Below the pieces are notes generated by a model, which had not been told where the DNA came from, ran no database searches, and saw nothing but the letters and a program-made list of their open reading frames with translations. 64,000 bases of DNA, from the NCBI GenBank assembly GCA_900314455.1, contig OMVI01000103.1, positions 1-64,000 on the forward strand, given 5' to 3'. Positions 33,842-43,477 of the stretch are shown here, in pieces (within the stretch, counting starts at the first letter, position 1; each line of letters begins with the position of its first letter). Made by a program: the position numbers and the translations under genes. This DNA comes from an uncultured Prevotella sp. Its GTDB lineage: Bacteria > Bacteroidota > Bacteroidia > Bacteroidales > Bacteroidaceae.

Positions 33842-34702
33842 CTATCTGTTGTAATGGCGGTGGTGCTCTGGTGAATCACCGTTGGCAAAGCCTTCAAAGT
33901 CAGGTCCGTATATGTCATAATAAGGTGAGTAGAACGGCTTCTTTGGCACGTCCATGCGTATCGGGTGAGCTGTCTGCTGTGGATTTCGCAGCCATGCCGC
34001 TATCAAATCCATCCATTTCTCTGCTCCTTTGGCAGTAGGGTGGATATGGTCGTCGCCCCTTTGCAGGTCGAGGTGTGAGGAGTCGAAGAAGCGGTTGGCA
34101 CCGACGCAGTTGCGTATCAAGTCGTTCATGCCCGTATCCTTTTTCCAGTTAGGAGGACTAATCCACACGAAGGGACGGTCGCCGAGCTTTTCCATAATCC
34201 TGCGGACGTATTGCTCGCGGTCGGGGACGTCATGGGCGAAGAGCTCGTTGCTGCCAAGGCATATTATGATGTATGTGGGATTGTATAGTTCGAGGTATGT
34301 GTCGAGCATGTTCGACTCGGCATATTTCTTTGTTGTCGAACTGTTCCACGTCACGCAATAGAGGTTGTCGCCGTTGGCATGGCAGTAGTCGTCGAGGCGC
34401 AACGACAAGCCGTTGGTCATGGAGTCGCCGAAGAAGAGGACGGTGTGGTGCGTCGTGTCAACACCGTTGACGAAGTTAGGCATGTTCTTTGTGGCTTCCG
34501 CCTTTTGCAGGGAGTCGCGTCGGGCAGAGTCGGCTGTTACCGTTGCGTTGCCTGTCTTTTCCGTTTTGCTTTCTATGCACTCAAGACTTATCTTCTTGAG
34601 GCTGAAATGCCCGTTGCTGACAACCTGCGGTATGGCAGCATAAACGACGGCAGCAACGGTCGCAATGGCGATAATCAGTAATGTCTTTAAGCGTTCAGGC
34701 AT
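33842..34702 (-). CDS. Periplasmic SGNH/GDSL hydrolase-fold protein, partner of the MBOAT protein
   Basis: The 286-residue protein has one N-terminal membrane helix (about 6-22, LLIIAIATVAAVVYAA) and an SGNH domain. Block I is VLFFGDSMTNGL with the nucleophile Ser, block III is CLGSNELF, and block V is GDDHIHPTAKGAEKW with the catalytic D-x-x-H. Paired with an MBOAT protein, it likely accepts or transfers acetyl groups onto an exported polysaccharide. Start ATG 34702 is chosen because the longer frame upstream crosses the end of xth and gives no family-like sequence. Confidence 0.85.
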   Translation of the reverse strand: MPERLKTLLIIAIATVAAVVYAAIPQVVSNGHFSLKKISLECIESKTEKTGNATVTADSARRDSLQKAEATKNMPNFVNGVDTTHHTVLFFGDSMTNGLSLRLDDYCHANGDNLYCVTWNSSTTKKYAESNMLDTYLELYNPTYIIICLGSNELFAHDVPDREQYVRRIMEKLGDRPFVWISPPNWKKDTGMNDLIRNCVGANRFFDSSHLDLQRGDDHIHPTAKGAEKWMDLIAAWLRNPQQTAHPIRMDVPKKPFYSPYYDIYGPDFEGFANGDSPEHHRHYNR

Positions 34703-34754
34703 ATAGAGATAGTTTATCGAATTGAACACTGTCGATAAATACCCACAGGTCAAT

Positions 34755-35555
34755 TTATTTACTCCCTCCCTTCGGGAGGGAAGGGGTAGGCGAGAGGTCG
34801 AGTTCCACCGGACAGTGGTCGCTACCCATGATGTCTGTGAGGATTTTGGCATCGACGAGGTTGTTGCGGAGCCTGTCGCTGATGAGGAAATAGTCGATAC
34901 GCCAACCGGCGTTCTTCTCTCTGGCATGGAAACGGTACGACCACCAGCTGTAGGTTACCTGTTCAGGGTAAAGCGTTCGGAATGTGTCGGTGAAACCGTT
35001 GTTGAGCAGGTCCGTCATCTTTCTGCGCTCGGCATCAGTGAAGCCGGCGTTCTTGTGGTTGCTCTTCGGGTTCTTTATGTCTATCTCCTCGTGTGCAACG
35101 TTCATGTCGCCGCAAACTATGACGGGCTTTTCCTTGTCGAGCGAATGCAGATAAGCCTGGAAGTCGTCCTCCCATTTCATGCGGTAGTCAAGCCGACGGG
35201 GCATTCCGCCTTTCTCTTCGGCGTTCTGTGAGTTCGGAGTATATACGCAGACGAGATAGAAATCTTCCATTTCGAGAGTAACGACACGTCCTTCATGGTC
35301 GTGTTCGTCAATTCCTATACCGTAAGCGACGCTCTGTGGGTGGTGCTTAGTGTATATTGCCGTACCCGAATAACCCTTGCGGTCGGCATAGTTCCAGTAC
35401 GATTCGTAGCCGGGAAACTGCAAGTCGAGTTGTCCCTCTTGCATCTTCGTCTCCTGAAGGCAGAAGAAATCGGCGTCAAGTTTGAGGAATATGTCCTCAA
35501 ATCCTTTCTTTACCACGGCGCGAAGACCGTTGACATTCCATGATATAAACTTCAT
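34755..35555 (-). CDS. xth: Exodeoxyribonuclease III (AP endonuclease family)
   Basis: The 266-residue repair nuclease incises at abasic sites and removes 3' blocks. The EEP fold motifs are KFISWNVNGLRA at the start, CLQETKM with the metal-binding Glu, YTPNSQ, GDMNVAHEEIDI, SWWSYRFHAREKNAGWRIDYFLIS, and the final GSDHCPVELDL. Start ATG 35555 places MKFISWNVNG at the N-terminus; longer frames only translate upstream repeat. The C-terminus PTPSLPKGGSK is encoded by a GC-rich palindromic repeat at 34763-34795. Confidence 0.94.
   Translation of the reverse strand: MKFISWNVNGLRAVVKKGFEDIFLKLDADFFCLQETKMQEGQLDLQFPGYESYWNYADRKGYSGTAIYTKHHPQSVAYGIGIDEHDHEGRVVTLEMEDFYLVCVYTPNSQNAEEKGGMPRRLDYRMKWEDDFQAYLHSLDKEKPVIVCGDMNVAHEEIDIKNPKSNHKNAGFTDAERRKMTDLLNNGFTDTFRTLYPEQVTYSWWSYRFHAREKNAGWRIDYFLISDRLRNNLVDAKILTDIMGSDHCPVELDLSPTPSLPKGGSK
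34763..34795. repeat. GC-rich palindromic repeat overlapping the end of xth
   Basis: TCCCTCCC and GGGAGGGA pair around TTC, followed by AGGGGTAGGCGAG. The repeat provides the last codons of xth (PTPSLPKGG) and may act as its terminator. Confidence 0.7.
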
Positions 35556-35561
35556 TTCGCC

Positions 35562-35650
35562 TCTCCTAACCCCTCCGAAGGAGGGGGAATAGATAAATGT
35601 TATGTTGGTATTTGGTGCCTCCCCCGGCCCCTCCAAAGGGAGGTTCGGGG
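35562..35650. repeat. Two GC-rich palindromic repeats before xth
   Basis: One is CCCCTCC/GGAGGGG around GAA at 35570-35586; the other is CCTCC/GGAGG with flanking CCCCGG and CGGGG at about 35621-35650. They occupy nearly all of the folE-xth gap and probably end the folE transcript or separate the two genes. Confidence 0.7.
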
Positions 35651-35664
35651 TAGGCCACCCTTAT

Positions 35665-36258
35665 TTAAATTCTTTTACTCTCTCCCCTGAGCAGGTTCAT
35701 GAATTCATTGCGGGTCTTCAGCGACTCGAATACGCCGCTGTAGGCACTCGTCGTTGTAATGGAATTCTGCTTTTCGACACCGCGCATCTGCATGCACATG
35801 TGCTTGGCTTCGATGACTACCATGACGCCTTGTGGCTTCAGCGTGTCGTTTATGCACTCCATTACCTGCTCGGTAAGGCGCTCCTGAACTTGAAGACGGT
35901 GAGAGAAGATGTCGACAACGCGTGCTATCTTGCTCAGTCCCGTTATGTATCCGTTCGGAATGTATGCCACATGAGCCTTGCCATAGAAAGGCAGCATGTG
36001 GTGCTCGCACATCGAGAAGAAGTCGATGTCCTTGACAATGACCATCTGGTTGTACTTTTCCTCGAAGAGAGCGTCGGTGAGTACCTTCTTAGGGTCTTGC
36101 GTATAGCCGCGCGTCAGTATCTGCATTGCTTTGGCAACGCGCATAGGAGTCTTTAGAAGCCCCTCACGTCCGGGGTCTTCACCAAGGAGTTTCAGTATGC
36201 TTTTGTAGTGAGATGCGAGTTCGTCGAGGCCGTCGCGGAATTCTGTTTCTGGATTCAT
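35665..36258 (-). CDS. folE: GTP cyclohydrolase I
   Basis: The 197-residue homodecameric enzyme starts folate synthesis from GTP. The signature is [29 protein letters not shown], with the zinc-binding Cys and His in CEHH, then [25 protein letters not shown] with the GTP-binding residues, and [11 protein letters not shown] with the second zinc Cys. Length fits the family. It begins 23 bases after the SPOR protein gene. Confidence 0.96.
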   Translation of the reverse strand: MNPETEFRDGLDELASHYKSILKLLGEDPGREGLLKTPMRVAKAMQILTRGYTQDPKKVLTDALFEEKYNQMVIVKDIDFFSMCEHHMLPFYGKAHVAYIPNGYITGLSKIARVVDIFSHRLQVQERLTEQVMECINDTLKPQGVMVVIEAKHMCMQMRGVEKQNSITTTSAYSGVFESLKTRNEFMNLLRGESKRI

Positions 36259-36281
36259 TATATATTAATTGTATATTTCTA

Positions 36282-36869
36282 TTAGTCAAGGTATCCTACA
36301 TCGACGACCGTAATCTTCGACCGTATGATGCTGGCTTCCTTGTATCCGAGTTTTCTTACTTGTGCAAGGATTCTCTTTGCAGAATTGTAGTCCTTGAAGT
36401 TTCCTACACGGCAGCACCACCTCGGACTGTAGAAGTGGACGTAGACGGGCTGGTTTGGCATCGCTGCCTTTACCTTCTGACCGGCGCGCTCGGCCTCCTG
36501 GCGTGCCACACGGGTGTTTCCTCCGGTGTAGACCTGTACACGGAAGCCGTCCTCATGGTGTGAGCCTTTCGTCACCCTCGTCCTGTTCTCATTGCTATCG
36601 GGTTTCTTCTTGACCTTGATACGGCGGAGAACCATCTTCCATCCGGAACTGCGGTGCTCGGTAGTGGTTGCCGGTTCGGTCGGCTTGGGGGCTGCGTGGC
36701 TTTCTTCCGGCTTACGTGTCGGCTTGGTCGTTGATGTCTTCGGCGATGTCTTTGCCGAAGGCTTGCCGGCTATCTGCGCGTCGATGTCGGCACCATGACC
36801 TACCGCCTGCGCCTGTGCAGTCAGGAAGCAACATGTCGTTAGAAGTATGATAGCAATGAACTTTCTCAT
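36282..36869 (-). CDS. SPOR-domain cell envelope protein
   Basis: The 195-residue protein has a signal peptide at about 1-20 (LLTTCCFLTAQAQ), a Thr/Pro/Lys-rich linker (25-75) and a C-terminal SPOR domain (about 109-190, from GFRVQVYTGGNTRVARQEAE to SAKRILAQVRKLGYKEASII). SPOR domains bind denuded glycan strands of septal peptidoglycan, so a role in cell division or wall maintenance is likely. It lies between the DoxX-TpiA gene and folE. Confidence 0.88.
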   Translation of the reverse strand: MRKFIAIILLTTCCFLTAQAQAVGHGADIDAQIAGKPSAKTSPKTSTTKPTRKPEESHAAPKPTEPATTTEHRSSGWKMVLRRIKVKKKPDSNENRTRVTKGSHHEDGFRVQVYTGGNTRVARQEAERAGQKVKAAMPNQPVYVHFYSPRWCCRVGNFKDYNSAKRILAQVRKLGYKEASIIRSKITVVDVGYLD

Positions 36870-36893
36870 TTCTTTTAATTGATTTGTAAAGAG

Positions 36894-36955
36894 AAAGGGA
36901 GTTAACGGGGAATTATCGGCATGTCTGCCTTTTAACTCCTCATTAACTCCCTTTT
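36894..36955 (-). terminator. Long-stem hairpin after the TpiA coding region
   Basis: AAAGGGAGTTAA and TTAACTCCCTTT form a perfect 12-bp stem with a 37-base loop that holds a third TTTAACTCC. It lies between the tpiA stop (36961) and the SPOR gene start (36869). Confidence 0.65.
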
Positions 36956-36960
36956 ATGAT

Positions 36961-39057
36961 TTATTTTTTCCAAGCATCGATGATGCCCTTGAAGTCGGCT
37001 GCCTTAAGAGAAGCACCGCCAATGAGTCCGCCGTCGATGTCAGGCTTTGCGAACAGCTCAGGAGCATTGCCCGGCTTGCAGCTGCCACCGTAGAGGATTG
37101 TTGTATCTTCAGCGGCGTCCTTGCCGTATTTGTCGGCTACGATTGAACGGATGTATGCAAGCATCTCCTCAGCCTGGTCAGCAGTGGCGGTCTTGCCTGT
37201 TCCGATAGCCCAGATTGGCTCGTAAGCGAGGATAATGTTCTTCCACTCGTCAGCAGAGAGGTTGAAAACGCTGCCTTCGAGCTCTTCCTTTACGACGTCG
37301 TTCTGTACGCCTGCCTCGCGCTGGTCGAGGGTTTCGCCGCAGCAGAAGATGACCTTCAAGCCGTTCTTAAGTGCGAGAAGAACTTTCTCCTTCAGAACGT
37401 CAGGTGTCTCGTGGTAGTACTGACGGCGCTCTGAGTGACCGAGAATGACATACTGTGCACCAGTTGACTTGACCATCTCGGCGCTAACCTCACCGGTGTA
37501 AGCACCTTTCTCCTTGTCTGCGCAGTTCTCTGCACCAAGTCCAACGACCTCCGGGTCGAGTACCTGGGCTACGCTTGCCAAGTGGATAAAAGGTGTACAG
37601 ATGATAACTCCGCAGTCAGGCTTGTCGGCCTTCAGCGTCTCATTGATTTCCTTTGCCAGTGCAACACCGTCTTGCAGGTTCATGTTCATCTTCCAGTTGC
37701 CTGCTACAATTTTCTTTCTCATGTCTCTTTTTTTAATTAGTTGATATATACTGTTAGCTCTTTCTTTATTCTTTAACCATTTCGTCCATGCCCAAAGCCG
37801 GTCGGCAAGGATAAGCAGCAGAAGCGGAACGAAGAACCACAGGACTACTGTGGCAATCTTTCCCGCCATCGACTTGTCCTCCATCTTGCCAAGCTCAATG
37901 TTCTCCAACCGTCCGTTAAGTTCGTCGCTGTCAGGCAAATCATTATGGCTCCACTTGCGGATTATCGTTCCGTCCTTTAGCAAAAGCAAACCGGGATTGC
38001 TACGGATGATGGTCTTGAGCACCGTGCCGTCGGTGATATAGAACGGATACTCGGCTCCGGTGATATCGCGCCAGTGGGCTATGCCGTCGTCGTTGCTTGC
38101 CGTCAGACCGAGGAAGTGGTAGCCGTTCTCCTCAGCGTACTCGTATATGTGGTCGAGGGCGCCGAATTCTGAGTCGTCAGCCTTTTCCAAATAAGGCGAG
38201 ATAAGCAAGAAGGTGTAACCTTTGTCAGTAAGTATGCTGTCGGTGATGTCCTCTCCTGTTGCCTCGTCGGTTATGGAGAAGTCGGTTATCGGGGGCTCGT
38301 AGCCGTCCTCAACCTTCACGGTCTTGACGTCCTTGTCGGGGTCTTTGAGAACCCACGCTGTATCGTTGAACGGGTAGTTGTCCTCGTCGAAGTTCTTGCG
38401 CACACCGTTTTTCTCGAGCGTGTACGTGGTCTTGAACTTCGGGAGCTTTGCCCCGGGCGGTATCTCCATTGCCTTCTTGATGTTCACGCCTATGTGGTAG
38501 GGACGGAAATCGAATTGTGGCAGATGGTCGAGACTCCACAGTGAGCTTATGAGAATGAAGAGAACAGTGAAGTTTATGGCTATCCACTGGTTCGTCTTCG
38601 ACACGAAGCGCACCATCTTCAGCGGCCGTCGGGCTACCACTGCCGCCGCTGTGAGCAGCACAATGTTCTTTCCAAGCGACTGCCAGTTGGTCAGGTGTAT
38701 TGCGTCGCCAAAGCAACCGCAGTCGCGTATAGGGTCGAACGCCACCAGCCAAACCGTTATGAGTGTCATAAACGCCATCAGTACGAATGTGATTCGCGAC
38801 ACCTGACGGCGTCGTATGGCAAGAAGCAGGAACACTCCGAGACTGAATTCAAGCGCGGCGAGCAGTATTGCGGCGCTGAGAGTTATGTAGTCGGAAACGT
38901 CTCCTGCAAGTCCGACGGCCTGGAGGTAGTCTTCTATCTTGTACTGAGTGCCCAGCGGGTCGATAGCCTTTACGTATCCGGAAAACACGAGGACGGCGCC
39001 GAGCAGGAACCGTGCAACATTGACGATGGCACTTATGCCTTTGCCTTTTGCGTTCAC
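36961..39057 (-). CDS. tpiA: In-frame fusion of a DoxX-like membrane protein with triosephosphate isomerase
   Basis: One 698-residue frame joins two normally separate proteins. Residues 1-445 have four N-terminal helices of the DoxX/MauE type (starting [22 protein letters not shown]) and a thioredoxin-like periplasmic region ending in another helix ([23 protein letters not shown]). Residues 446-698 are complete triosephosphate isomerase: GNWKMN with catalytic Lys, [11 protein letters not shown] with His, [14 protein letters not shown] with Glu, and YGGSCKPGN. The junction, [18 protein letters not shown], reads like translated intergenic DNA, and ATG 37720-37722 could still start free TpiA. 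A cytoplasmic glycolytic domain on the membrane protein is topologically possible. The first frame overlaps the DUF1599 gene by 4 bases. Confidence 0.85.
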   Translation of the reverse strand: MNAKGKGISAIVNVARFLLGAVLVFSGYVKAIDPLGTQYKIEDYLQAVGLAGDVSDYITLSAAILLAALEFSLGVFLLLAIRRRQVSRITFVLMAFMTLITVWLVAFDPIRDCGCFGDAIHLTNWQSLGKNIVLLTAAAVVARRPLKMVRFVSKTNQWIAINFTVLFILISSLWSLDHLPQFDFRPYHIGVNIKKAMEIPPGAKLPKFKTTYTLEKNGVRKNFDEDNYPFNDTAWVLKDPDKDVKTVKVEDGYEPPITDFSITDEATGEDITDSILTDKGYTFLLISPYLEKADDSEFGALDHIYEYAEENGYHFLGLTASNDDGIAHWRDITGAEYPFYITDGTVLKTIIRSNPGLLLLKDGTIIRKWSHNDLPDSDELNGRLENIELGKMEDKSMAGKIATVVLWFFVPLLLLILADRLWAWTKWLKNKERANSIYQLIKKRDMRKKIVAGNWKMNMNLQDGVALAKEINETLKADKPDCGVIICTPFIHLASVAQVLDPEVVGLGAENCADKEKGAYTGEVSAEMVKSTGAQYVILGHSERRQYYHETPDVLKEKVLLALKNGLKVIFCCGETLDQREAGVQNDVVKEELEGSVFNLSADEWKNIILAYEPIWAIGTGKTATADQAEEMLAYIRSIVADKYGKDAAEDTTILYGGSCKPGNAPELFAKPDIDGGLIGGASLKAADFKGIIDAWKK

Positions 39058-39608
39058 TTCCCTTCGCTTGTCCTTATGGCGCCGAATACGGCGTAGTTGA
39101 TTATGTCCATATAGTTCGACGCTATGCCTTCGCTGGCTATTGTCTTGCCGTCGTTGTCCTCAATCTCCTTTACGCGGGCGAGCTTCGTCAGTATTATGTC
39201 TGTGAAACTGCTGACCCGCATGTCGCGCCATGCCTCTCCGTAGTCGTGGTTCTTGCGTGTCATGAGCTCGAAAGCATTGTTGGCGTATTTGTCATAGAGC
39301 GATAGTGCCTCTTCGGACGATATGTCGACGTGGTCGACGAAGCCTTTCTCAAGTTGTATCAGTCCGATTATACCGTAGTTGATGAGTGCCATGAAGTCGG
39401 AGCGCATGCTGTCGCCGACGAGGCTTTTATGAGTTATCTCGAACGTGCGGATGTTCTTTGCCTTGATGAAAAGCTGGTCGGTGAGCGACGTCGGACGCAG
39501 GATGCGCCACGATGCGCCGTAGTCTTTCAGCTTGTCGGCGAACACCTTGCGGCATGCCGTCATGGTTTCCTTGAATTCTTTGCCGGTATGTGTTATTTCG
39601 TTTGGCAT
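39054..39608 (-). CDS. DUF1599 domain protein
   Basis: The 184-residue protein carries two copies of the DUF1599 (nucleotide modification-associated) unit. The first has [32 protein letters not shown], the second [31 protein letters not shown]. Each includes a D-Y-G-x-(S/A)-W-R motif. The role is not established in bacteria. The stop overlaps the start of the DoxX-TpiA gene (ATGA), which implies translational coupling. In Bacteroides relatives I recall the same neighbours, so the block is ancestral. Confidence 0.85.
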   Translation of the reverse strand: MPNEITHTGKEFKETMTACRKVFADKLKDYGASWRILRPTSLTDQLFIKAKNIRTFEITHKSLVGDSMRSDFMALINYGIIGLIQLEKGFVDHVDISSEEALSLYDKYANNAFELMTRKNHDYGEAWRDMRVSSFTDIILTKLARVKEIEDNDGKTIASEGIASNYMDIINYAVFGAIRTSEGK

Positions 39609-39687
39609 TGTCTGCGGTTTGTATCTTTATCGTTCAATGGAATAAATCATACAATAATCGGAATTGTACGATTATCCAATACGGTTG

Positions 39688-39718
39688 CAAAAATACTTAA
39701 AATCGTTGAAATCACAAA
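39688..39718 (-). promoter_or_regulatory. Promoter of the DUF1599-DoxX-TpiA operon
   Basis: On the minus strand, TTTG (39715-39718), a 19-base spacer and TATTTTTG (39688-39695) match the consensus. The leader is about 75 bases. Confidence 0.7.
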
Positions 39719-39757
39719 ATTAGAACATGAAATATATGTAAAAAACGGGACGCGCTG

Positions 39758-40447
39758 CTATTTGTCTCCGCCTTTGTCGAGCAGGTCGGGACGAAGCCGA
39801 CGTGTGCGTTCCATTGCCTGATCGAATTCCCACTGGCGTATCTTGGCGTCGTTTCCGCTCAGAAGAATTTCCGGAACCTTCCACCCTTTGTACTCTCTCG
39901 GACGTGTGTAGATAGGTGCGGCGAGCATGTCGTCTTGGAAACAGTCGGACAAAGCGCTTTGGTCGTCGCTGATAACACCGGGAACGAGACGCACGACGGC
40001 ATCGGCGATGATGGCGGCAGGAAGCTCTCCGCCCGTGAGGACGTAGTCGCCGACAGATATCTCACGTGTTATGAGATGCTCACGGACACGCTGGTCCACG
40101 CCTTTGTAGTGCCCGGCGAGGATGATAATGTTGTTGAGAAGCGAGATGTCGTTGGCCATCTTCTGGTTGAACTGTTCACCGTCAGGACTTGTAAAGATAA
40201 CTTCGTCGTAGTCGCGCTCGGCCTTCAGTGCACTTATAGCACGGTCGATAGGTTCTATCTGCATGACCATGCCGGCCTGACCGCCGAACGGATAGTCGTC
40301 GACGCGCCTCCATTTGTCGAGTGTATAGTCGCGGAGGTTGTGCAAATGTATCTCTGCAAGGCCCTTCTTCTCTGCCCTTGCCAGTATGCTTTCATGTACA
40401 AAGCCCTCGAGCATCTCGGGGAGTACGGTTATAATGTCTATTCTCAT
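39758..40447 (-). CDS. trmD: tRNA (guanine-N1-)-methyltransferase TrmD
   Basis: The 229-residue SPOUT-class enzyme methylates G37 of tRNAs, using S-adenosylmethionine bound in a trefoil knot. Visible are [46 protein letters not shown] and the knot motif [16 protein letters not shown]. Length is normal. Its -7 box (40456-40463) predicts a transcript start only about three bases before the start codon. Confidence 0.96.
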   Translation of the reverse strand: MRIDIITVLPEMLEGFVHESILARAEKKGLAEIHLHNLRDYTLDKWRRVDDYPFGGQAGMVMQIEPIDRAISALKAERDYDEVIFTSPDGEQFNQKMANDISLLNNIIILAGHYKGVDQRVREHLITREISVGDYVLTGGELPAAIIADAVVRLVPGVISDDQSALSDCFQDDMLAAPIYTRPREYKGWKVPEILLSGNDAKIRQWEFDQAMERTRRLRPDLLDKGGDK

Positions 40448-40455
40448 AATAGCGG

Positions 40456-40463
40456 CAAAGGTA
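40456..40463 (-). promoter_or_regulatory. -7 box of trmD
   Basis: TACCTTTG on the minus strand, 8 bases before the start codon. This leaves almost no 5' untranslated region. No convincing -33 box is seen. Confidence 0.5.
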
Positions 40464-40502
40464 CAAAGAAAAGTGTAGAGTGCCGTGTTTCGCTGCCGAA
40501 AA

Positions 40503-41243
40503 TTACAAGTTCAGGAAGCTTTCGCGCAGTTTTTTGCGGTACACACGACCTACAGAGACGTAGTCAATCTTGTCAAATGGAGGGAAGAAATGGCATTCGT
40601 TGTCGACAACCTCTATGAGATAGTTGAAGTTTACGATATATTTCTGATTGACTTGGACGAACATCTTGTCGAGATTGAGCAGCTGGTCGCTCTTGATAGT
40701 TCGACGTAGCTTTACCGGTTTCTTAAATCCGGCAACGATTCCTTCCCAGCACCGCGCGTCAGAGTTGTACTGGAACAGTCCAATGTCTGCCTTGTCGACA
40801 AGCGTGAAGTCGAAAGTGTTGGTGTAAAGAAGGTATTTGCTGTCGTTGTGGGTCTTCACCGTGGCTAGTGTCGCAGGCGTATTGTCAGACTTTTCGAGCC
40901 TTTCAATAACTGTCTTGAGGTCTTTCGGGTCAATAGGTTTCAACAGAACGTCGAAAGCCTGCTTGCGGAACGCCGGCAGGATGTACTTGTCGAAGGACGT
41001 ATATATGATGACCTTGCAGGCATCACTTTGCAGATAGGCTGACCTTTCGAGGAATTCGAGCCCTGAAATGTCGGGCAATTCCACGTCAAGGAATACTACG
41101 TCGGGATGTGTCTCGTGAACGAGTTCAAGTCCGGAGAACCCGTTGGCTGCCATGCCTCCGACTTGAATGTCTTTGTATTCAGCGAGTTTCTTGTTGAGGT
41201 CGTTGGCGGCTTTCGTGTTGTCATCAATGACGATTGCTTTCAT
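40503..41243 (-). CDS. LytTR-type response regulator
   Basis: The 246-residue cytoplasmic regulator has a CheY-like receiver (1-120) with the acidic pair at IDDN and the phosphorylated D53 in [10 protein letters not shown], then the [17 protein letters not shown] end of the domain. The LytTR DNA-binding domain (about 140-246) follows: [28 protein letters not shown] and [12 protein letters not shown]. Its gene lies 15 bases after the histidine kinase gene, so the two form a two-component system. The target genes are unknown. Confidence 0.94.
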   Translation of the reverse strand: MKAIVIDDNTKAANDLNKKLAEYKDIQVGGMAANGFSGLELVHETHPDVVFLDVELPDISGLEFLERSAYLQSDACKVIIYTSFDKYILPAFRKQAFDVLLKPIDPKDLKTVIERLEKSDNTPATLATVKTHNDSKYLLYTNTFDFTLVDKADIGLFQYNSDARCWEGIVAGFKKPVKLRRTIKSDQLLNLDKMFVQVNQKYIVNFNYLIEVVDNECHFFPPFDKIDYVSVGRVYRKKLRESFLNL

Positions 41244-41258
41244 AATACGTTAGTTTTG

Positions 41259-43271
41259 TCAAGTGTAAATAATATTGTCTGGGATAGTTAGCGTGGCATT
41301 GCATCCCGTCGTGTTGCCTTCGGCATCCTTGCCGTTGTGCAATTCGAACTTTATCTTGCGTTTGTTATGCTGGTTGATGGCTGCAACGGTCTGGCGGATG
41401 ATGCTCAGTCCGGTGCGTTTGCTGTTGAGTATGCTCCTTATATCGAAGCCCGGACCGTTGTCGGCGACAGTGATGCGTATGCCGTCTGTCAGTCTTTCGA
41501 CCCTGACGCACAAGCTCTTCGCACCGTTTCTGCCCATAAGTCCGTGTACAAAGGCGTTCTCAACGAGTATCTGTATTGCCATCGACGGGATTAAAGTCTT
41601 GTCGGTATCAATTTCTTTGTCTACATTCACGCTGTACGTGAAGTTGTCATCGGGTAGCAGATCTTTCTCTACGGCGACGTACTTGTTGACGAAGTCGATT
41701 TCGCTAGACAAAGGAACGGTTATCTGCCCTGCCATGTCGAGGTTCGTGCGGATGAGCTTTGTCAGTTTCAGCATGCCGTCGTCGTCTTCCTTCTCGCCTC
41801 CCACAATCTGGTTATTGAGGACGTTGAAGATGAAGTGCGGCGATATACGGTTGCGTGCACTGACAAGTTTGAGGTTCATAATCTCCATCTGCGACTTCAG
41901 CTTATTGCGGTAGGCCATCAGCATCCATGCAACGAACAGCAGTACGAGGACAAAGAACGCGGCAATGGCGACAACAAGCCACAGTCTCATTCGCTCAACT
42001 TCGGCTGTCTTATGCTCAATGGTTATTGCCTTGTGGAGCTGTAACGTGTCCTGAGAATATTGTGCCATGATGTCGGCGGCACGCATGTTTGTACGGTTGT
42101 GCTCAAGGGAGTCGCTTGCCGTCTCTTCGCTAAGGAGACTTGTGTAGGCACTGTGCCAGTCGCCTTTCATCCCGTAATACTTGCGAAGATACTTGCCGCG
42201 GATTTCCCGCATGTTGAAGATAATGTCGCTGTCGTCGCCCGTTTCTTTTACAATACGGTCGGCTGTAGCTATATCTCCGTCTTTGATGGCAATGCCAAGG
42301 CGAATCGTATTGCAGTAGTACAATGCTACCTTGTCACCGTTTTTCTTCCAGAAAGGCTCCACTAGGTTAAGGTATTCTTCAGCTTTCTTCGTGTCCCCGA
42401 GGTTCAGGTATACGTCGGCGAGGTTTATCCGGCATAGGTACATGTCGAAGTTATTCTCCATTTTGTTGTCTATGAGAAGCTTCTCGAGTCGCTTGAACTG
42501 CTTCAGCGATTGCGGATAGTCCTTTGTATAGTAGTAGAAACCTCCATAGTTGTTGATGAAGTACAGCTGCATTGATAGCTGCATGCCGCGGTAGTTGCGG
42601 TCGGTTTGCTGATAAAGGCTCAGCGCTTTGTCGTTGTCGCCGAGCTGTTGGTATATCAGCGCGAGTCCCATATACAGTGAAAGGTTGTCCTTTTCGGGAA
42701 GTTGCAGTGAGTCGGAGAGAAACAATGCACGTCTGTACCATGATGCAGCCTCAGGCAGTTTGCTTTCGTAGACGTAGGCATCGCCAAGGTTTGCGCATAC
42801 GTCAGGTGCCTCGTCCTTGTGGTTGCTTTGCATGATAAGGTGGTAAGCCTTGCTGTAAAGCGTTATCGTCTCTTCCGTATTCTTGTGGTAGTTGTGGTAA
42901 AAGCCTGCCTTAGTGTTAAGGACGTAAGCGAGAAGGGCAAAAGCTTCGGGTGACGACTGACGACCGGCGAACTGCATAACTTTATCAACCCAGGGCAGCG
43001 CGGAGTCCGGAGTGGCCGACAGAACGTAGTATTTGCTCATGCGGGCGGCGTATTCGTAGTACTCTAAACTGTCTGAAGCATTGTGCATTGCGTCAGTAAT
43101 CAGCTTGTAGGAGCCGGGAGATTTTGCCGCGATAGAGTCGTCGATGACCTTTAGATTTTGAGTCAATTGGTTGCTTTGACTGTCATTGTCGGTACAGGAG
43201 GAGTACGCTAAAACAGTCAAGAATAATAGTAATATGGTAGAATATATGGATTTTCTGAAGTTCATTGCCAT
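41259..43271 (-). CDS. TPR-containing LytS-type sensor histidine kinase
   Basis: The 670-residue inner-membrane kinase starts with a signal-like helix (about 10-24) and a periplasmic tetratricopeptide region (about 60-400). One membrane helix (LWLVVAIAAFFVLVLLFVAWML, near 425-445) leads to a His_kinase domain, with the acceptor H479 in ISPHFIFNVLNNQIVGG, and an ATPase domain with the N-box SMAIQILVENAFVHG and G-box DNGPGFDIR. This is the LytS/YehU layout. A promoter lies at 43285-43315. ATG 43271 and 43265 are both usable starts. Confidence 0.92.
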   Translation of the reverse strand: MAMNFRKSIYSTILLLFLTVLAYSSCTDNDSQSNQLTQNLKVIDDSIAAKSPGSYKLITDAMHNASDSLEYYEYAARMSKYYVLSATPDSALPWVDKVMQFAGRQSSPEAFALLAYVLNTKAGFYHNYHKNTEETITLYSKAYHLIMQSNHKDEAPDVCANLGDAYVYESKLPEAASWYRRALFLSDSLQLPEKDNLSLYMGLALIYQQLGDNDKALSLYQQTDRNYRGMQLSMQLYFINNYGGFYYYTKDYPQSLKQFKRLEKLLIDNKMENNFDMYLCRINLADVYLNLGDTKKAEEYLNLVEPFWKKNGDKVALYYCNTIRLGIAIKDGDIATADRIVKETGDDSDIIFNMREIRGKYLRKYYGMKGDWHSAYTSLLSEETASDSLEHNRTNMRAADIMAQYSQDTLQLHKAITIEHKTAEVERMRLWLVVAIAAFFVLVLLFVAWMLMAYRNKLKSQMEIMNLKLVSARNRISPHFIFNVLNNQIVGGEKEDDDGMLKLTKLIRTNLDMAGQITVPLSSEIDFVNKYVAVEKDLLPDDNFTYSVNVDKEIDTDKTLIPSMAIQILVENAFVHGLMGRNGAKSLCVRVERLTDGIRITVADNGPGFDIRSILNSKRTGLSIIRQTVAAINQHNKRKIKFELHNGKDAEGNTTGCNATLTIPDNIIYT

Positions 43272-43284
43272 AGTTTCTAACTTG

Positions 43285-43315
43285 CAAATTTAAGAATAAA
43301 TTTTATATTTGCAAA
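43285..43315 (-). promoter_or_regulatory. Promoter of the two-component operon
   Basis: On the minus strand, TTTG (43312-43315), a 19-base spacer and TAAATTTG (43285-43292) match the consensus, with a very short leader. Confidence 0.65.
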
Positions 43316-43439
43316 ATGATTAGGCTGGTTCAGAATGCCTTTTTTATGTCTTTCATAACTTTTTTCGTTCATTCAAGCATAATATGTTGACGTTTAAACA
43401 TCGAAAAGAACGTTTAGTCATCATGTCCCATATAGTGCG

Positions 43440-43471
43440 TTTGCATGTAAAATAAATTATATTTACCTTTG
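43440..43471 (+). promoter_or_regulatory. Promoter with no protein-coding gene downstream
   Basis: TTTG (43440-43443), a 20-base spacer and TACCTTTG (43464-43471) form a strong consensus on the plus strand. It points at a 150-bp region that ends in a hairpin with a T run. Confidence 0.65.
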
Positions 43472-43477
43472 CATCAT

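Noticed and set aside
34703..34927. Longer N-terminus for the SGNH protein
   Set aside because: The extra 75 codons run antisense into xth and give no signal or domain. ATG 34702 is followed directly by a membrane helix.
35556..35636. Longer N-terminus for exonuclease III
   Set aside because: It would translate the GC-rich repeats. The family always begins at MKFISWN or close to it.
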